Shown: positions 28,401 through 36,639, counted from the stretch's first letter. The stretch is 64,000 nucleotides of DNA from an uncultured Prevotella sp. (GCA_900314455.1 OMVI01000093.1:62001-126000); one strand, 5' to 3'. Made by a program: numbers and translations. Notes: a model not told the origin generated them from the sequence alone.

Positions 28401-29778
28401 CTACGCCGTTGTCAACGAATATTGCCTTCATGTCCTGACCGCCGATGTCGAGGATGAACGATACATCCGGCATCAGGCTGCGCGCTGCCTGGTAGTGCGC
28501 CATTGTCTCAATGATACCTTCATCGAGATTGAATGCGCTCTTTATGAGTTCCTCTCCGTATCCGGTGGAGCAGCTGCCGGCAACTTCTATAGTGGTATTC
28601 GATGCCTCTGCCTTGGCCTTAAGCCTATTGAGACCGTCTTTCACTGCCTTAATAGGGTTACCGAGGTTCATCGAGTAGTCGGCAAAGACGACCTTACCGT
28701 CTTCGCGCGATGCTATAATCTTAGTTGTAGTGGAACCTGAGTCGATACCGATGAAGACCTTTTCCGTTGCGTTTGGCTTCATCTCAGCCATCGGCATTGC
28801 GTATTGGAGTTTCTCCTCACGCCATTGCTGGTGCTCTTCCTCGCTCTTGAACAACGGACGCAAGTCGCTACGCCATACCAACGAGCTCTTTCCGTTGATT
28901 CTACGCATAAGTTCACTCAGCCGGATGCCATGCGACGTAGCGTAGTTGTCGGTCTTCTGTTCATCAGTTTTGCTGGCACGGATAGCGCATCCCATAGCCG
29001 GGATGAGGTTGCTCTTGTCGCTTACGATGAAGTCATGTTCACCGTCGAGGCCCAAATAAGTTGCAAACGCATTGCGAAGGGCCGGCATAAAGGTCAGAGG
29101 ACCTCCGCAAAGCAATATCGGCGGCTCGTAATCGCAACCGTGACTAAGCGTTGTTACGGTCTGAACGGCTATAGAGTGGAATATGCTTGCCGCAATATCC
29201 TGTTCCGGGATGTTGCGGGACATAAGGTTCTGGATATCAGTCTTGGCAAAGACTCCGCATCTGGCAGCCATCGGATAAACATGAGTGGACTTCAAAGCGA
29301 GGTCGTTCATCTGGTTGTTCTCTATGCCCATGAGCACTGCCATCTGGTCGAGGAAGGCTCCGGTACCACCTGCACAGTTACCGTTCATGCGTAACTCGGT
29401 CTGCTTTCCATTGAAGAAGACGACCTTTGCGTCCTCTCCGCCAATATCGATGAGCGCCTTTGCCTCCGGATGCATTGTACGGGCATAAACGGTGGAGGCC
29501 ACAACTTCCTGCACGAACTCTGCTTTGAGCTCGTCAGCCGTAGCCATACCGACACTTCCCGTTACGCAAATGTTCACGGAAACATCGCCAAGCTGATTGT
29601 ATATTTCCTTAAAATATCTGCTGACAAGTTCTCCTACCTTAGCGTGATGGCGGTTGTAACTCGAATAAACGAGCTTCTTGTCGCTATCGAAAACTGCAAT
29701 CTTAGCAGTGGTAGAACCTACGTCAAGTCCAATATTGTAAATATCCTGCTTACGTTCCAACATCTCTAATTTTCCCAA
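25483..29778 (-). CDS. Giant acyl-CoA dehydratase activase-related protein (BcrAD/BadFG family)
   Basis: Single protein of 1431 residues of the BadF/BadG/BcrA/BcrD ATPase family. Two tandem ASKHA ATPase modules: the first begins NIGLDVGSTTAKIAVFD (about residue 16) with GGTGAFLDQMA, the second begins FIGIDSGSTTTKIIAS (about 345) with CSSGCGTFLQTF. Next is a Cys-rich segment (GCENHCYVSQYKF...CERIF), a candidate Fe-S site, then DUF2229 and HgdB/dehydratase-like sequence (LLAGRPYHADPLIQHKL, NEVCYPATLIVGDM, MTQTGGQCRATNY) to the end. Classical activators are about 260-residue homodimers that reductively activate 2-hydroxyacyl-CoA dehydratases; here two activators and a dehydratase-like part are fused. 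Such fusions occur in anaerobes and their substrate is unknown. Monocistronic, divergent from the next cluster. Confidence 0.85.
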   Translation of the reverse strand: MGKLEMLERKQDIYNIGLDVGSTTAKIAVFDSDKKLVYSSYNRHHAKVGELVSRYFKEIYNQLGDVSVNICVTGSVGMATADELKAEFVQEVVASTVYARTMHPEAKALIDIGGEDAKVVFFNGKQTELRMNGNCAGGTGAFLDQMAVLMGIENNQMNDLALKSTHVYPMAARCGVFAKTDIQNLMSRNIPEQDIAASIFHSIAVQTVTTLSHGCDYEPPILLCGGPLTFMPALRNAFATYLGLDGEHDFIVSDKSNLIPAMGCAIRASKTDEQKTDNYATSHGIRLSELMRRINGKSSLVWRSDLRPLFKSEEEHQQWREEKLQYAMPMAEMKPNATEKVFIGIDSGSTTTKIIASREDGKVVFADYSMNLGNPIKAVKDGLNRLKAKAEASNTTIEVAGSCSTGYGEELIKSAFNLDEGIIETMAHYQAARSLMPDVSFILDIGGQDMKAIFVDNGVVVRMELNEACSSGCGTFLQTFANNLGYKIQDFADIACTAPAPCDLGTRCTVFMNSKVKQVMREGATVADISAGLSYSVIKNCLYKVLKLRGNDDLGDHIVVQGGTMRNDAVVRVFELLTGHKVARSDMPELMGAYGCALHAIATAADKQLRSVDDLLAGATYTTRELQCKGCENHCYVSQYKFAGGNKFYSGNKCERIFNNYGKNHHSGKNAYTEKYKLLFDRAKEKIDNPRGVIGIPRVLGMYEEFPFWHTLLMSSGFQVLISSPSTYHNYESQLRAVMSDNICFPAKLVHSHIAELDNKLSEISADGTLTRILFPFVVFERKDDNRNDNSYNCPIVSGYSDVVRSSMTLKTQMDSPVITFANEKLLWKKIKAYLNSLGVSTSEARIAFKRALADQRVYENAIKRYDEQLLAESRSNGNLTILLAGRPYHADPLIQHKLSDMIAGLGVNVITDDIVRGDSATGNGETYLVEQWAYANRIIKAGQWAAEQPVDVHFVEMTSFGCGPDAFIQDEVKDIMQRHGKPFTLLKIDDVSNVGSLKLRVRSLVDSLKIKNAIGKKKSFPQTKVYTKKDRYRKILAPFFTEFLSPLLPSLLKLAGYDVEILPPSDAESAQEGLAYANNEVCYPATLIVGDMVKALKSGKYDPDKIALVMTQTGGQCRATNYTALIKRAMIANGFENVPLIALGVTTKGEENEQDGFEFPWLKLATVTTNTLLFSDVLSKLYYASVVRETTKGKAKELKEKYLKLACKYIEDNDSKGLVRLASQAALEFNSICNDTECPRVGIVGEIFLKFNYFSHQYIEDKLISKGIEVVPPLISPFFLQEFVNIEAQKRLCLKDSSVPDFVLKTLYGLIARWEKKYNRACGIFRYWRPFTSIFEEADGVNGVVSMAAQFGEGWLLPAEVSEFYRDGVKNVVSLQPFGCIANHIISKGIEKKLHKLYPELNLLSLDFDSGVSEVNVYNRLLLFLDNLSA

Positions 29779-29822
29779 TCATAAATGCTTACCCCATTTC
29801 CAAAGATAAGCCCAAAACTAAA

Positions 29823-29841
29823 CCGCTACCTTTTATAGCGG
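29823..29841 (-). promoter_or_regulatory. Leader hairpin and possible promoter of the activase gene
   Basis: CCGCTA (29823-29828) pairs with TAGCGG (29836-29841) in the probable leader of the minus-strand activase gene. A minus-strand TAACTTTG box lies at 29871-29878, but no clear TTG sits 19-21 bp away, so the promoter is only tentative. Confidence 0.4.
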
Positions 29842-29930
29842 CACACATATTTATAATACCTTTCAAACTGCAAAGTTACAAACAAAAAAGGAAACACGAC
29901 ATTTTTAGTTCCTTTTTTACTGACTTTTCT

Positions 29931-29960
29931 TTGTCATTCCACTCATTTACACTATCTTTG
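29931..29960 (+). promoter_or_regulatory. Promoter of the nucleotidyltransferase cluster
   Basis: TTG at 29931-29933, 19-bp spacer, TATCTTTG at 29953-29960. Expected start about 29967, only 17 bp before the ATG at 29984. Confidence 0.7.
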
Positions 29961-29983
29961 CAAAAAAATTATAAAATAAATAC

Positions 29984-30715
29984 ATGACATTTGCTATCAT
30001 TGCCGCCGGCGAAGGTTCAAGGCTTGCCAACGAGGGTGTAACCGCGCCCAAGCCGCTCGTAACCGTAGGCGGAGAGTATCTCATCGACCGGCTGATGCGT
30101 ATCTTCATGCAGAACGGCGCTACTGACATTCTTGTTCTCTGTAATAACATTAAGACGGAAGTAAGCCGCCACCTGGTAGAGGTACAAAACGAAGGACTGC
30201 ACGGGCGTCCGCTGCCGCTTCGCTTCTACATCAAGACAACTCCAAGTTCAATGCACAGTTTCTATGAGTTGAGCCGTCATATAGACTCGGAAAAATTCAT
30301 ACTGACAACTGTTGATACGATATTCCGCGAAGATGAGTTCAGCAAATACGTACAGGCATTCCGCGAAAGCGTAGAGAGCGGACTTGACGGACTGATGGGT
30401 GTGACTCCGTTTGTCGACGACGAGAAGCCACTATATGTCGGAACTGACGATGATATGAACATAACCGGCTACTATGATGAGCATCACGCCGGGGTGAAAT
30501 ATGTCTCGGCTGGCATCTACGGTCTCACTTCACCATCGCTGGAGACCTTGAAGCGATGCATAGACAAGAAGGAAAGCCGCATGAGAAACTTCCAGCGGGC
30601 TCTCGTCGCAGAGAAGAATAAACTTAAGGCGTGGGAGTTCTCGAAGGTATTCGACATCGATCACAAGTCGGACATTGCAAAAGCCGAAGACTTTATCAAG
30701 AGTCCAAAGAAATAA
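29984..30715 (+). CDS. Sugar/polyol-phosphate nucleotidyltransferase
   Basis: NTP_transferase-family protein of 243 residues, cytoplasmic, expected to join a phosphorylated alcohol or sugar to NTP. N-terminal motif FAIIAAGEGSRLANEG followed by APKPLVTVGG, the NTP- and metal-binding signature, with the conserved Lys in PKPL. TTVDTIFRED supplies the second metal-binding Asp (TVD). First of a run of five same-strand genes (ATP-grasp, CDP-alcohol phosphotransferase, HAD, DUF5686) with gaps of 18, 24, 3 and 60 bp. By analogy with archaeal inositol-1-phosphate cytidylyltransferase plus CDP-alcohol transferase pairs, it could make a CDP-polyol for the transferase two genes on. Substrate is inference. 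Confidence 0.82.
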   Translation: MTFAIIAAGEGSRLANEGVTAPKPLVTVGGEYLIDRLMRIFMQNGATDILVLCNNIKTEVSRHLVEVQNEGLHGRPLPLRFYIKTTPSSMHSFYELSRHIDSEKFILTTVDTIFREDEFSKYVQAFRESVESGLDGLMGVTPFVDDEKPLYVGTDDDMNITGYYDEHHAGVKYVSAGIYGLTSPSLETLKRCIDKKESRMRNFQRALVAEKNKLKAWEFSKVFDIDHKSDIAKAEDFIKSPKK

Positions 30716-30733
30716 ACTACAATCAGCAAGGGC

Positions 30734-31522
30734 ATGAAAGTCATAGGAATACAGCGTGCAGAGCGCTTTTCGCCGAACTCAGTGGACAAGGATAAAGCCA
30801 TATTGTCAGATGTCGTGGTTCCGTTCGGTGGAACCATAATACCGGAAAATGGCTTTAAGGCCGAGCAACTGACCGACAAGCCGGACGTTGTCTTCTCTAT
30901 GGTGCGTGACGAAAGTACGATTGCCCAGCTCGAGAAGTTATCTGACAATGGTATTAAAGTCATTAACCCGGCACAGGGAATAATAAATTGCCGACGCTCA
31001 ACCTTAAATAAGCTGATGACGGAGAACAACATTCCGGTTCCGACTGTTGACATGGCCAATGGTAAGGGATGGTGGCTGAAGCGCGGCGACGGCTCTGCAC
31101 AGAGCAAGGACGACGTCGTTTTCTGCCACGACGATGAGGAACTGAAAGCTGCACGGCAAGCAATGGAGAGCCGCGGCATAACGGATATCATAGTACAGCC
31201 GCACATCGAGGGCGATTTGGTTAAATTCTACGGTGTTGACGGTACAGGTTTCTTCCGCACGTACTACCCCGGCGACGACCGGATAACGAAGTTTGGCAAT
31301 GAGGCTGTAAACGGAATGCCCCACCATTACAGCTATGATAAGGTTCATTTGCAAGACGCTGCCGAGTTGACTGCACGGATAACAGAGGTCCCTGTCTATG
31401 GAGGTGATGCGATAATAATGGCAGACGGCAGTTTCGTTATTATCGACTTCAACGACTGGCCAAGCTTTTCGCGCTGCCGGAAAGAGGCTGCACAGGCGAT
31501 TATTAGCCTGGCCAGGGAATAA
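30734..31522 (+). CDS. ATP-grasp-like protein
   Basis: 262 residues resembling ATP-grasp ligases (RimK/glutathione-synthetase-like fold). Readable features: VVFSMVRDESTIAQLEKL pre-ATP-grasp region, INPAQGIINCRRSTLNKLM with the Lys that starts the ATP-grasp domain, a central VQPHIEGDLVKFYGVDG, and the metal-binding C-terminal IIDFNDWPSFSRCR (acidic/Asn ligands). Such enzymes form amide or thioester bonds from an acyl phosphate; no substrate can be named. Its position between a nucleotidyltransferase and a CDP-alcohol transferase suggests it modifies or activates a head group. Family moderately sure, role unknown. Confidence 0.7.
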   Translation: MKVIGIQRAERFSPNSVDKDKAILSDVVVPFGGTIIPENGFKAEQLTDKPDVVFSMVRDESTIAQLEKLSDNGIKVINPAQGIINCRRSTLNKLMTENNIPVPTVDMANGKGWWLKRGDGSAQSKDDVVFCHDDEELKAARQAMESRGITDIIVQPHIEGDLVKFYGVDGTGFFRTYYPGDDRITKFGNEAVNGMPHHYSYDKVHLQDAAELTARITEVPVYGGDAIIMADGSFVIIDFNDWPSFSRCRKEAAQAIISLARE

Positions 31523-31546
31523 GAATGATTATTATTGGAGATTATA

Positions 31547-32551
31547 ATGAGCAACGATATAGAGACAAAGACATTCAAACAACTACTCCACGAGTCGTTT
31601 AAGTCAGAAGATACGGAGGAGTGGCTCGACATACACTTTACCCGTCCAATAGGGCTTTTCTTTGCGCGGATATGGTATAAATTAGGCGTCAAGCCTAACA
31701 CCGTGACTATTTTGTCGATTATTCTCGGTGTTGCGGCAGGCGTGATGTTCGGCTTCAAGGACATCATGCATAACGTGGCAGGTATCATTCTGCTGATGTT
31801 TGCCAACTTCTGCGACTCTACCGACGGACAGTTGGCACGCCTTACCAACCAGCGGAGTATGAAAGGACGCTGCCTGGACGGCTTCGCAGGCGACGCATGG
31901 TTCGTCGCTATATATTTTGCCATCGTTATAAGATTGTTCAATTCACCAATGCCGGGCACGCAGACGAATTGGGGAATATGGATATTCATTCTATGTGCTA
32001 TTGCCGGATTTATGTGTCACTCTCCTCAAAGCTCACTCGCCGATTACTACCGGCAGATACATCTGCTTCTTATCAAGGGCAAGGCTGGCTCTGAACTGGA
32101 TACATACGAGTCGGAGCATAAGATTGCTGAGGAACTGAAAGGAAAGAAAGGCGTCTTCTGGGATTATGCCTTCCATGCCAACTATCAGCACTACTGCCAC
32201 AGCCAGGAAAAGCGGACACCGGAGTTTCAGAAGCTTCTTAAAGTCGTAAGGGGTAAATATGGCTCAATTGAGAAGATTCCCGCAGAGTTCAAAGACGAGT
32301 TCATAAAAGGGAGCCGGCCATTGATGCCATACACGAACTTGCTGACTTTCAACTCCCGCGCTATCACAATATACATTACTTGTCTGTTAGGCATACCATG
32401 GCTTTACCCCGTTTTGGAAATCACAGTTGGCGAATGCCTGTACATCTACATGCATCGTGAGCACGAAAGGCTGTGCCACAAGTTGCGTAAGGAAATCGAA
32501 GGCGAGGCCGAGGAGCATGTGGAGAAGAACGACATAAACAAAAATGACTGA
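31547..32551 (+). CDS. CDP-alcohol phosphatidyltransferase family membrane protein
   Basis: Inner-membrane transferase of 334 residues. ATG 31547 (MSNDIETKTF) is used rather than the in-frame TTG at 31535. The CDP-alcohol motif spans Asp90 to Asp116: D90-S-T-D93-G94-x2-A97-R98, G107, D111 and D116. The last two aspartates are separated by four residues rather than the canonical three. Hydrophobic helices at about 52-70, 78-88, 117-130, 140-155 and 275-300. Members join a CDP-activated moiety to an alcohol, e.g. phosphatidylinositol-phosphate synthase. The C-terminal about 75 residues match the out-of-frame remnant at 44707-44940, so this genome had a second copy beside the inositol-phosphate synthase gene. 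Probable role in inositol or related head-group lipids (inference). Confidence 0.85.
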   Translation: MSNDIETKTFKQLLHESFKSEDTEEWLDIHFTRPIGLFFARIWYKLGVKPNTVTILSIILGVAAGVMFGFKDIMHNVAGIILLMFANFCDSTDGQLARLTNQRSMKGRCLDGFAGDAWFVAIYFAIVIRLFNSPMPGTQTNWGIWIFILCAIAGFMCHSPQSSLADYYRQIHLLLIKGKAGSELDTYESEHKIAEELKGKKGVFWDYAFHANYQHYCHSQEKRTPEFQKLLKVVRGKYGSIEKIPAEFKDEFIKGSRPLMPYTNLLTFNSRAITIYITCLLGIPWLYPVLEITVGECLYIYMHREHERLCHKLRKEIEGEAEEHVEKNDINKND

Positions 32552-32554
32552 TAT

Positions 32555-33256
32555 ATGATAAAAGGCTATATTTTCGACTACGGCGGAACGCTTGACACCA
32601 ATGGCTGTCATTGGGGCAAAATGCTATGGCACGGCTATCAGCGTCATAACGTTCCAATATCTGAAGAGCAGTTCCGCGCGGCATACGTGTATGGAGAACG
32701 CACGCTCGGACGTACACCGATAATTCAGACCGACTATACTTTCAAGAAAACGCTGTCGGTGAAGTTGCGCATTGAGTTTGACTACTTGCAGGACAAGGGA
32801 CTCCTTGAGGCAGGCAACTTCAGTATGGCAAGCTGTCAAAGTGCTATCCTCAACGACCTTTATAGCAAAGTTCTTGAAAACACGAAAAAAAGCAAAGAAA
32901 TACTACAAGAACTGAAAAAGAACAATAAACTTGTACTCGTAAGCAATTTTTATGGCAATCTCAACGTTGTATTAAATGAAGTCGGGCTCGATGGAATATT
33001 CGAAAAGGTCATCGAGTCGGCTGTCGTCAACGTACGCAAACCGGACCCCGCGATATACCAGTTGGGCATAGACGCACTGGGACTGAAGCCGGATGAGACA
33101 ACTGCCGTAGGCGACAGCTACGACAAGGACATCGTTGCAGCTTCGAAGGTAGGACTCCACTCCGTTTGGTTAAAGGGCGAACAGTGGGACGACAAGCAAC
33201 ACGACGAGTCGTTGCCCGACAAGATTATCACTGACCTCTCACAACTTTTACAGTGA
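32555..33256 (+). CDS. HAD-superfamily hydrolase with altered motif I
   Basis: 233-residue HAD-like protein, cytoplasmic, starting 3 bp after the transferase. Motif I is IFDYGGTLDT: nucleophile Asp8 is present, but the second Asp of DxDGT is Gly10. In HAD phosphatases that Asp is the general acid/base; families that lack it include dehalogenases and phosphonatases. Motif II LVSNFY, motif III Lys in VNVRKPDPAIY, and motif IV VGDSYDKDIVAASKVG are intact. Because the other motifs look phosphatase-like and the gene is packed in a lipid-type cluster, it may dephosphorylate the transferase product with unusual chemistry; this is inference. Confidence 0.82.
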   Translation: MIKGYIFDYGGTLDTNGCHWGKMLWHGYQRHNVPISEEQFRAAYVYGERTLGRTPIIQTDYTFKKTLSVKLRIEFDYLQDKGLLEAGNFSMASCQSAILNDLYSKVLENTKKSKEILQELKKNNKLVLVSNFYGNLNVVLNEVGLDGIFEKVIESAVVNVRKPDPAIYQLGIDALGLKPDETTAVGDSYDKDIVAASKVGLHSVWLKGEQWDDKQHDESLPDKIITDLSQLLQ

Positions 33257-33316
33257 CAAGGGGCAGATAGCGTGGGGTAACACCAGCCTGTAAGACAGGT
33301 GACCTTTTTGATGCCG

Positions 33317-35872
33317 ATGAACAAATCTATAAGGAGCACTATCATAACTATCATATTCTGCGCACTGGCTCAGGTAGTCAGCGCACAGAATTTGCGCGTC
33401 TTCGTAGTGGAGGCAATGACTGGCGACAGCATACCATACGCCAATGCCGTTTACCGCGGAGTAAAGGGAGTGGCTGCTTCTGCCGACGACAAGGGTCGCC
33501 TCGACATTAAACGATTGAACGGTCAGACACTTGTTGTCAGCGCAGTCGGCTACAAATCGAGGCGAATAAAGATAACATCAAATACCAGCGATACAATCCA
33601 TGCAGTGTTGTTAACGGACAGCCGCATGCTCTCCGAAGTTGTTGTCAAGGCTAAGCGACGCCACAAATACACTCGAAAGAATAATCCTGCCGTTGAACTT
33701 ATGCGTCGGGTAATAGCCGCAAAGCAACGTACCAACCTTGAGAACCACGACTTCTATCAGTACGACAAGTACCAGAAGGTGACCATGGCAGTAAACAACC
33801 TGACTCCGGAGGAGCTCGAAGGCGATATGTTCAAGAAGTCGCCATGGCTTCTCGACCAAGTGGAAGTATGCCAATACAATAATAAACTCATTCTTCCTTT
33901 CTCTATTGACGAGACTGTTACACAGCATATTTACCGTAAAGAGCCAAGGGAAGAGAAGGATATCATCAAAGGACAGACCACGAAGGGAATATCGAAGCTG
34001 TTGCAAACGGGTCAAGCTATGAACACTGTCGTAAAGGATTTGTTCAAGGATATAGACCTTTATGACGACCAGATAAGCCTCTTGCAGAAGCGATTTCCAT
34101 CACCAATCGGCTCTACGGCAATATCTTTCTATCACTTCTACATCGACGATACAACGTATGTAAACCAGGATAAGTGCATCCGTTTGCAGTTCATGCCTGC
34201 GAACCAGCAGGACTTTGGTTTCCGTGGAGAGCTTTATGTCCTTGCCGACAGTACACTTCATGTGAAGCGATGCGACATGCAGTTGCCTGCAAACACAGGC
34301 GTAAACTTCATTGATGCAATGAAGATAGAGCAGGAATACACCAAGCTGCCAAACAACGAATGGGCACTGACGACAGACAATATGATTGTCGAGTTGAAGT
34401 TGACTGACCTCTTCTCGCGCGGCATAATCATACGTACGACGAAACTCAGCGACTACTCCTTCGACCCTATCGACAAGAAACTGTTCCGCGGAAAGGCAAA
34501 GATTGTCTACGATGCAGACTCAAAAATACAGAACGAAGAGTTCTGGAAAGAACACCGAACTGTAGAGTTGACCAAGAGCGAGAGTAATATGAACAACTTC
34601 ATACACCGAATGTCAAAGACCAAGGGGTTCAAGTGGCTCATGTTCGGAGCACGCGCTTTGATTGAGAACTTTGTGGAAACAGGTTCGGCTAAGACGCCAA
34701 GTAAAGTCGATTTAGGTCCTGTAAACACCATAATATCCAAGAACTACGTCGACGGAATACGCCTTCGCGCCTCAGCACGCACAACCGCCAAGCTCAATCC
34801 ACACTGGTTCCTGGAAGGTTATTACGCCTACGGAACGAAGTCGCATCGCAACTACTATGGCGCGACAGCTACCTATTCTTTCAACAAGCCGGAGTATTAT
34901 CCGCTCGAATGGCCTACCCGCGCCATCAGCTTTGAGTCGACCCAGGATGTCATGGCATGGTCGGATAAGTTCCTTACTCACAACAAGGATAACGTCTTCA
35001 TGGCATTCCGGCCTACGAAAGTAGAACAGATGTACTTCTACAACCGCCAGCGGCTCAACTTCAATTGGGAAACAAACAACGGGCTCGGCACGTCTTTCGA
35101 AATCAAGACCGAAAGCAACGAGCCAACAGGAATGCTTCACTTCGACCGCATGGACGGCACAACGGTGCCCAAGATACGCATGTCCGAAATAAGCTTCGCT
35201 ATCGACTACCGCCCCGGCCAGCAGTTCATCAACTCAAAGCAGAACCGCGTTGAAGTCAACTTCGACGCCCCGCAGTTCTACGTCAGCCATACTTTCGGAC
35301 TCAACCACTTCCTCGGCGGCAATTACAACTATAACCATACCGAGGTTAGTATATACAAGAGACTGTGGCTCGCAAGCTGGGGACACCTTGACACAAGGCT
35401 GTATGCAGGAGCCGAATGGAACAAGGTGCCATTCCCGTTGCTTATCATGCCGCGTGTCAACACGTCGTACTTCGAACACCAGGGCTCTTTCAACATGATG
35501 GAGAACATGGAGTTCCTCAACGACCGCTACGCACAGTTCAACCTCGCTTGGGACCTTGAGGGAAAGATATTCAACCGTATTCCGCTCATCAAGAAACTCA
35601 AATGGCGTGAGTACATAGCCTTCAAAGGATTGTGGGGACACCTCACCGACAAGAACAATCCGCTGCTGAGCGGCAAGGAAAACGACGCTACACTGTTCCG
35701 TCTGCCTGCCGACACACACGTCATGAACCACGAGCCGTACTTGGAACTCGTGCTCGGTGTGCACAATATCTTCAAGATGTTCGAAATCGACTACGTCCGC
35801 CGCCTCACCTACACGGCCTATCCCGGTTGCAAGAAGGACGGCATTCGTTTCGGCTTCAACCTCGTGTTCTGA
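33317..35872 (+). CDS. DUF5686 / carboxypeptidase-regulatory-like outer-membrane protein, paralogue 1
   Basis: 851-residue exported protein. ATG 33317 begins a clear signal peptide (MNKSIRSTIITIIFCALAQ, cleaved near SAQ); GTG 33299 and ATG 33311 are alternatives. An N-terminal CarboxypepD_reg-like beta domain (about 25-110) is followed by the DUF5686 region with KNNPAVELMRRVIA, FPSPIGSTAISFYHFY and PANQQDFGFRGELYV. The C-terminal about 400 residues look like outer-membrane beta-barrel strands ending in aromatic VRRLTYTAYPGC...FGFNLVF. No catalytic function known. Closely similar to the protein at 42188-44710; both genes lie just downstream of CDP-alcohol transferase sequence. A small hairpin (33287-33299) followed by T5 precedes the start and might attenuate it. 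Confidence 0.85.
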   Translation: MNKSIRSTIITIIFCALAQVVSAQNLRVFVVEAMTGDSIPYANAVYRGVKGVAASADDKGRLDIKRLNGQTLVVSAVGYKSRRIKITSNTSDTIHAVLLTDSRMLSEVVVKAKRRHKYTRKNNPAVELMRRVIAAKQRTNLENHDFYQYDKYQKVTMAVNNLTPEELEGDMFKKSPWLLDQVEVCQYNNKLILPFSIDETVTQHIYRKEPREEKDIIKGQTTKGISKLLQTGQAMNTVVKDLFKDIDLYDDQISLLQKRFPSPIGSTAISFYHFYIDDTTYVNQDKCIRLQFMPANQQDFGFRGELYVLADSTLHVKRCDMQLPANTGVNFIDAMKIEQEYTKLPNNEWALTTDNMIVELKLTDLFSRGIIIRTTKLSDYSFDPIDKKLFRGKAKIVYDADSKIQNEEFWKEHRTVELTKSESNMNNFIHRMSKTKGFKWLMFGARALIENFVETGSAKTPSKVDLGPVNTIISKNYVDGIRLRASARTTAKLNPHWFLEGYYAYGTKSHRNYYGATATYSFNKPEYYPLEWPTRAISFESTQDVMAWSDKFLTHNKDNVFMAFRPTKVEQMYFYNRQRLNFNWETNNGLGTSFEIKTESNEPTGMLHFDRMDGTTVPKIRMSEISFAIDYRPGQQFINSKQNRVEVNFDAPQFYVSHTFGLNHFLGGNYNYNHTEVSIYKRLWLASWGHLDTRLYAGAEWNKVPFPLLIMPRVNTSYFEHQGSFNMMENMEFLNDRYAQFNLAWDLEGKIFNRIPLIKKLKWREYIAFKGLWGHLTDKNNPLLSGKENDATLFRLPADTHVMNHEPYLELVLGVHNIFKMFEIDYVRRLTYTAYPGCKKDGIRFGFNLVF

Positions 35873-35938
35873 TACAATATTAATAAGTTAATCAAACATT
35901 CCCCCTCTTTCGAGAGAGGATTTGGACAGGTTTCAAAT

Positions 35939-36580
35939 ATGAACATAATACTCGCTGATAATCAAGATATAACCCGTGCGGGTCTCATATACCTGCTAGA
36001 GAGGATGAAACTAGGCGATGACATACGCATCGCAACAGACAAGATAGAGCTGATGTACCGTCTCAAGGAAGACCCGACATCAGTAGTCATTGTCGACTAC
36101 ACCCTCTTCGACCTCAACGATGTAAGCAGTCTTGAGAACCTGAGCATGCGTTTCAAGCAAGCGATGTTCGTACTCTTCAGCGATGATTTAAGTCCCGCGT
36201 TCGTTAGCCGATTGTTAGCATCAGTCCCGAAGAGCAGCATCCTGCTCAAGGATTCTCCAATGTTCGAGATTAGGGCATGCATCGAGGAAGCACTAAAGGG
36301 GCAACGGTACATCTGCCAACATGCCGCAGGAATGCTCGTAGCGACAGAGACACAGAAGGACGAGGCGGTGAAACTTACAAAGACAGAGAAGGAAATCCTG
36401 AAGGATATAGCCATGGGAATGACAACTAAGGAGATTGCCGCAAAGCGTTTCTCTAGTTTCCACACTGTCAACACACACCGAAAGAACATCTTCCGAAAGC
36501 TCGGTGTCAACAATGCACATGAAGCAACGAAGTACGCCCTACGTGCTGGTATCGTCGATGAAGCCGAATATTACATCTGA
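35939..36580 (+). CDS. LuxR/NarL-type response regulator
   Basis: 213-residue DNA-binding regulator. Receiver-like domain 1-120 with candidate phosphoacceptor Asp53 (VVIVDYT), acidic residues Asp7/Asp10 and Lys104 (SILLKD). C-terminal LuxR helix-turn-helix at about 145-205 (LTKTEKEILKDIAMGMTTKEIA...FHTVNTHRKNIFRKLGV). The receiver is divergent in its middle part. No histidine kinase gene is adjacent. The 66-bp leader holds a CCTCT/AGAGG hairpin like those before thrA and elsewhere. Targets unknown. Confidence 0.88.
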   Translation: MNIILADNQDITRAGLIYLLERMKLGDDIRIATDKIELMYRLKEDPTSVVIVDYTLFDLNDVSSLENLSMRFKQAMFVLFSDDLSPAFVSRLLASVPKSSILLKDSPMFEIRACIEEALKGQRYICQHAAGMLVATETQKDEAVKLTKTEKEILKDIAMGMTTKEIAAKRFSSFHTVNTHRKNIFRKLGVNNAHEATKYALRAGIVDEAEYYI

Positions 36581-36639
36581 TTAAACATACAAAAATTATT
36601 AATATCCGACTTTCTTTTCCTTATATCGATATTTTTGTG

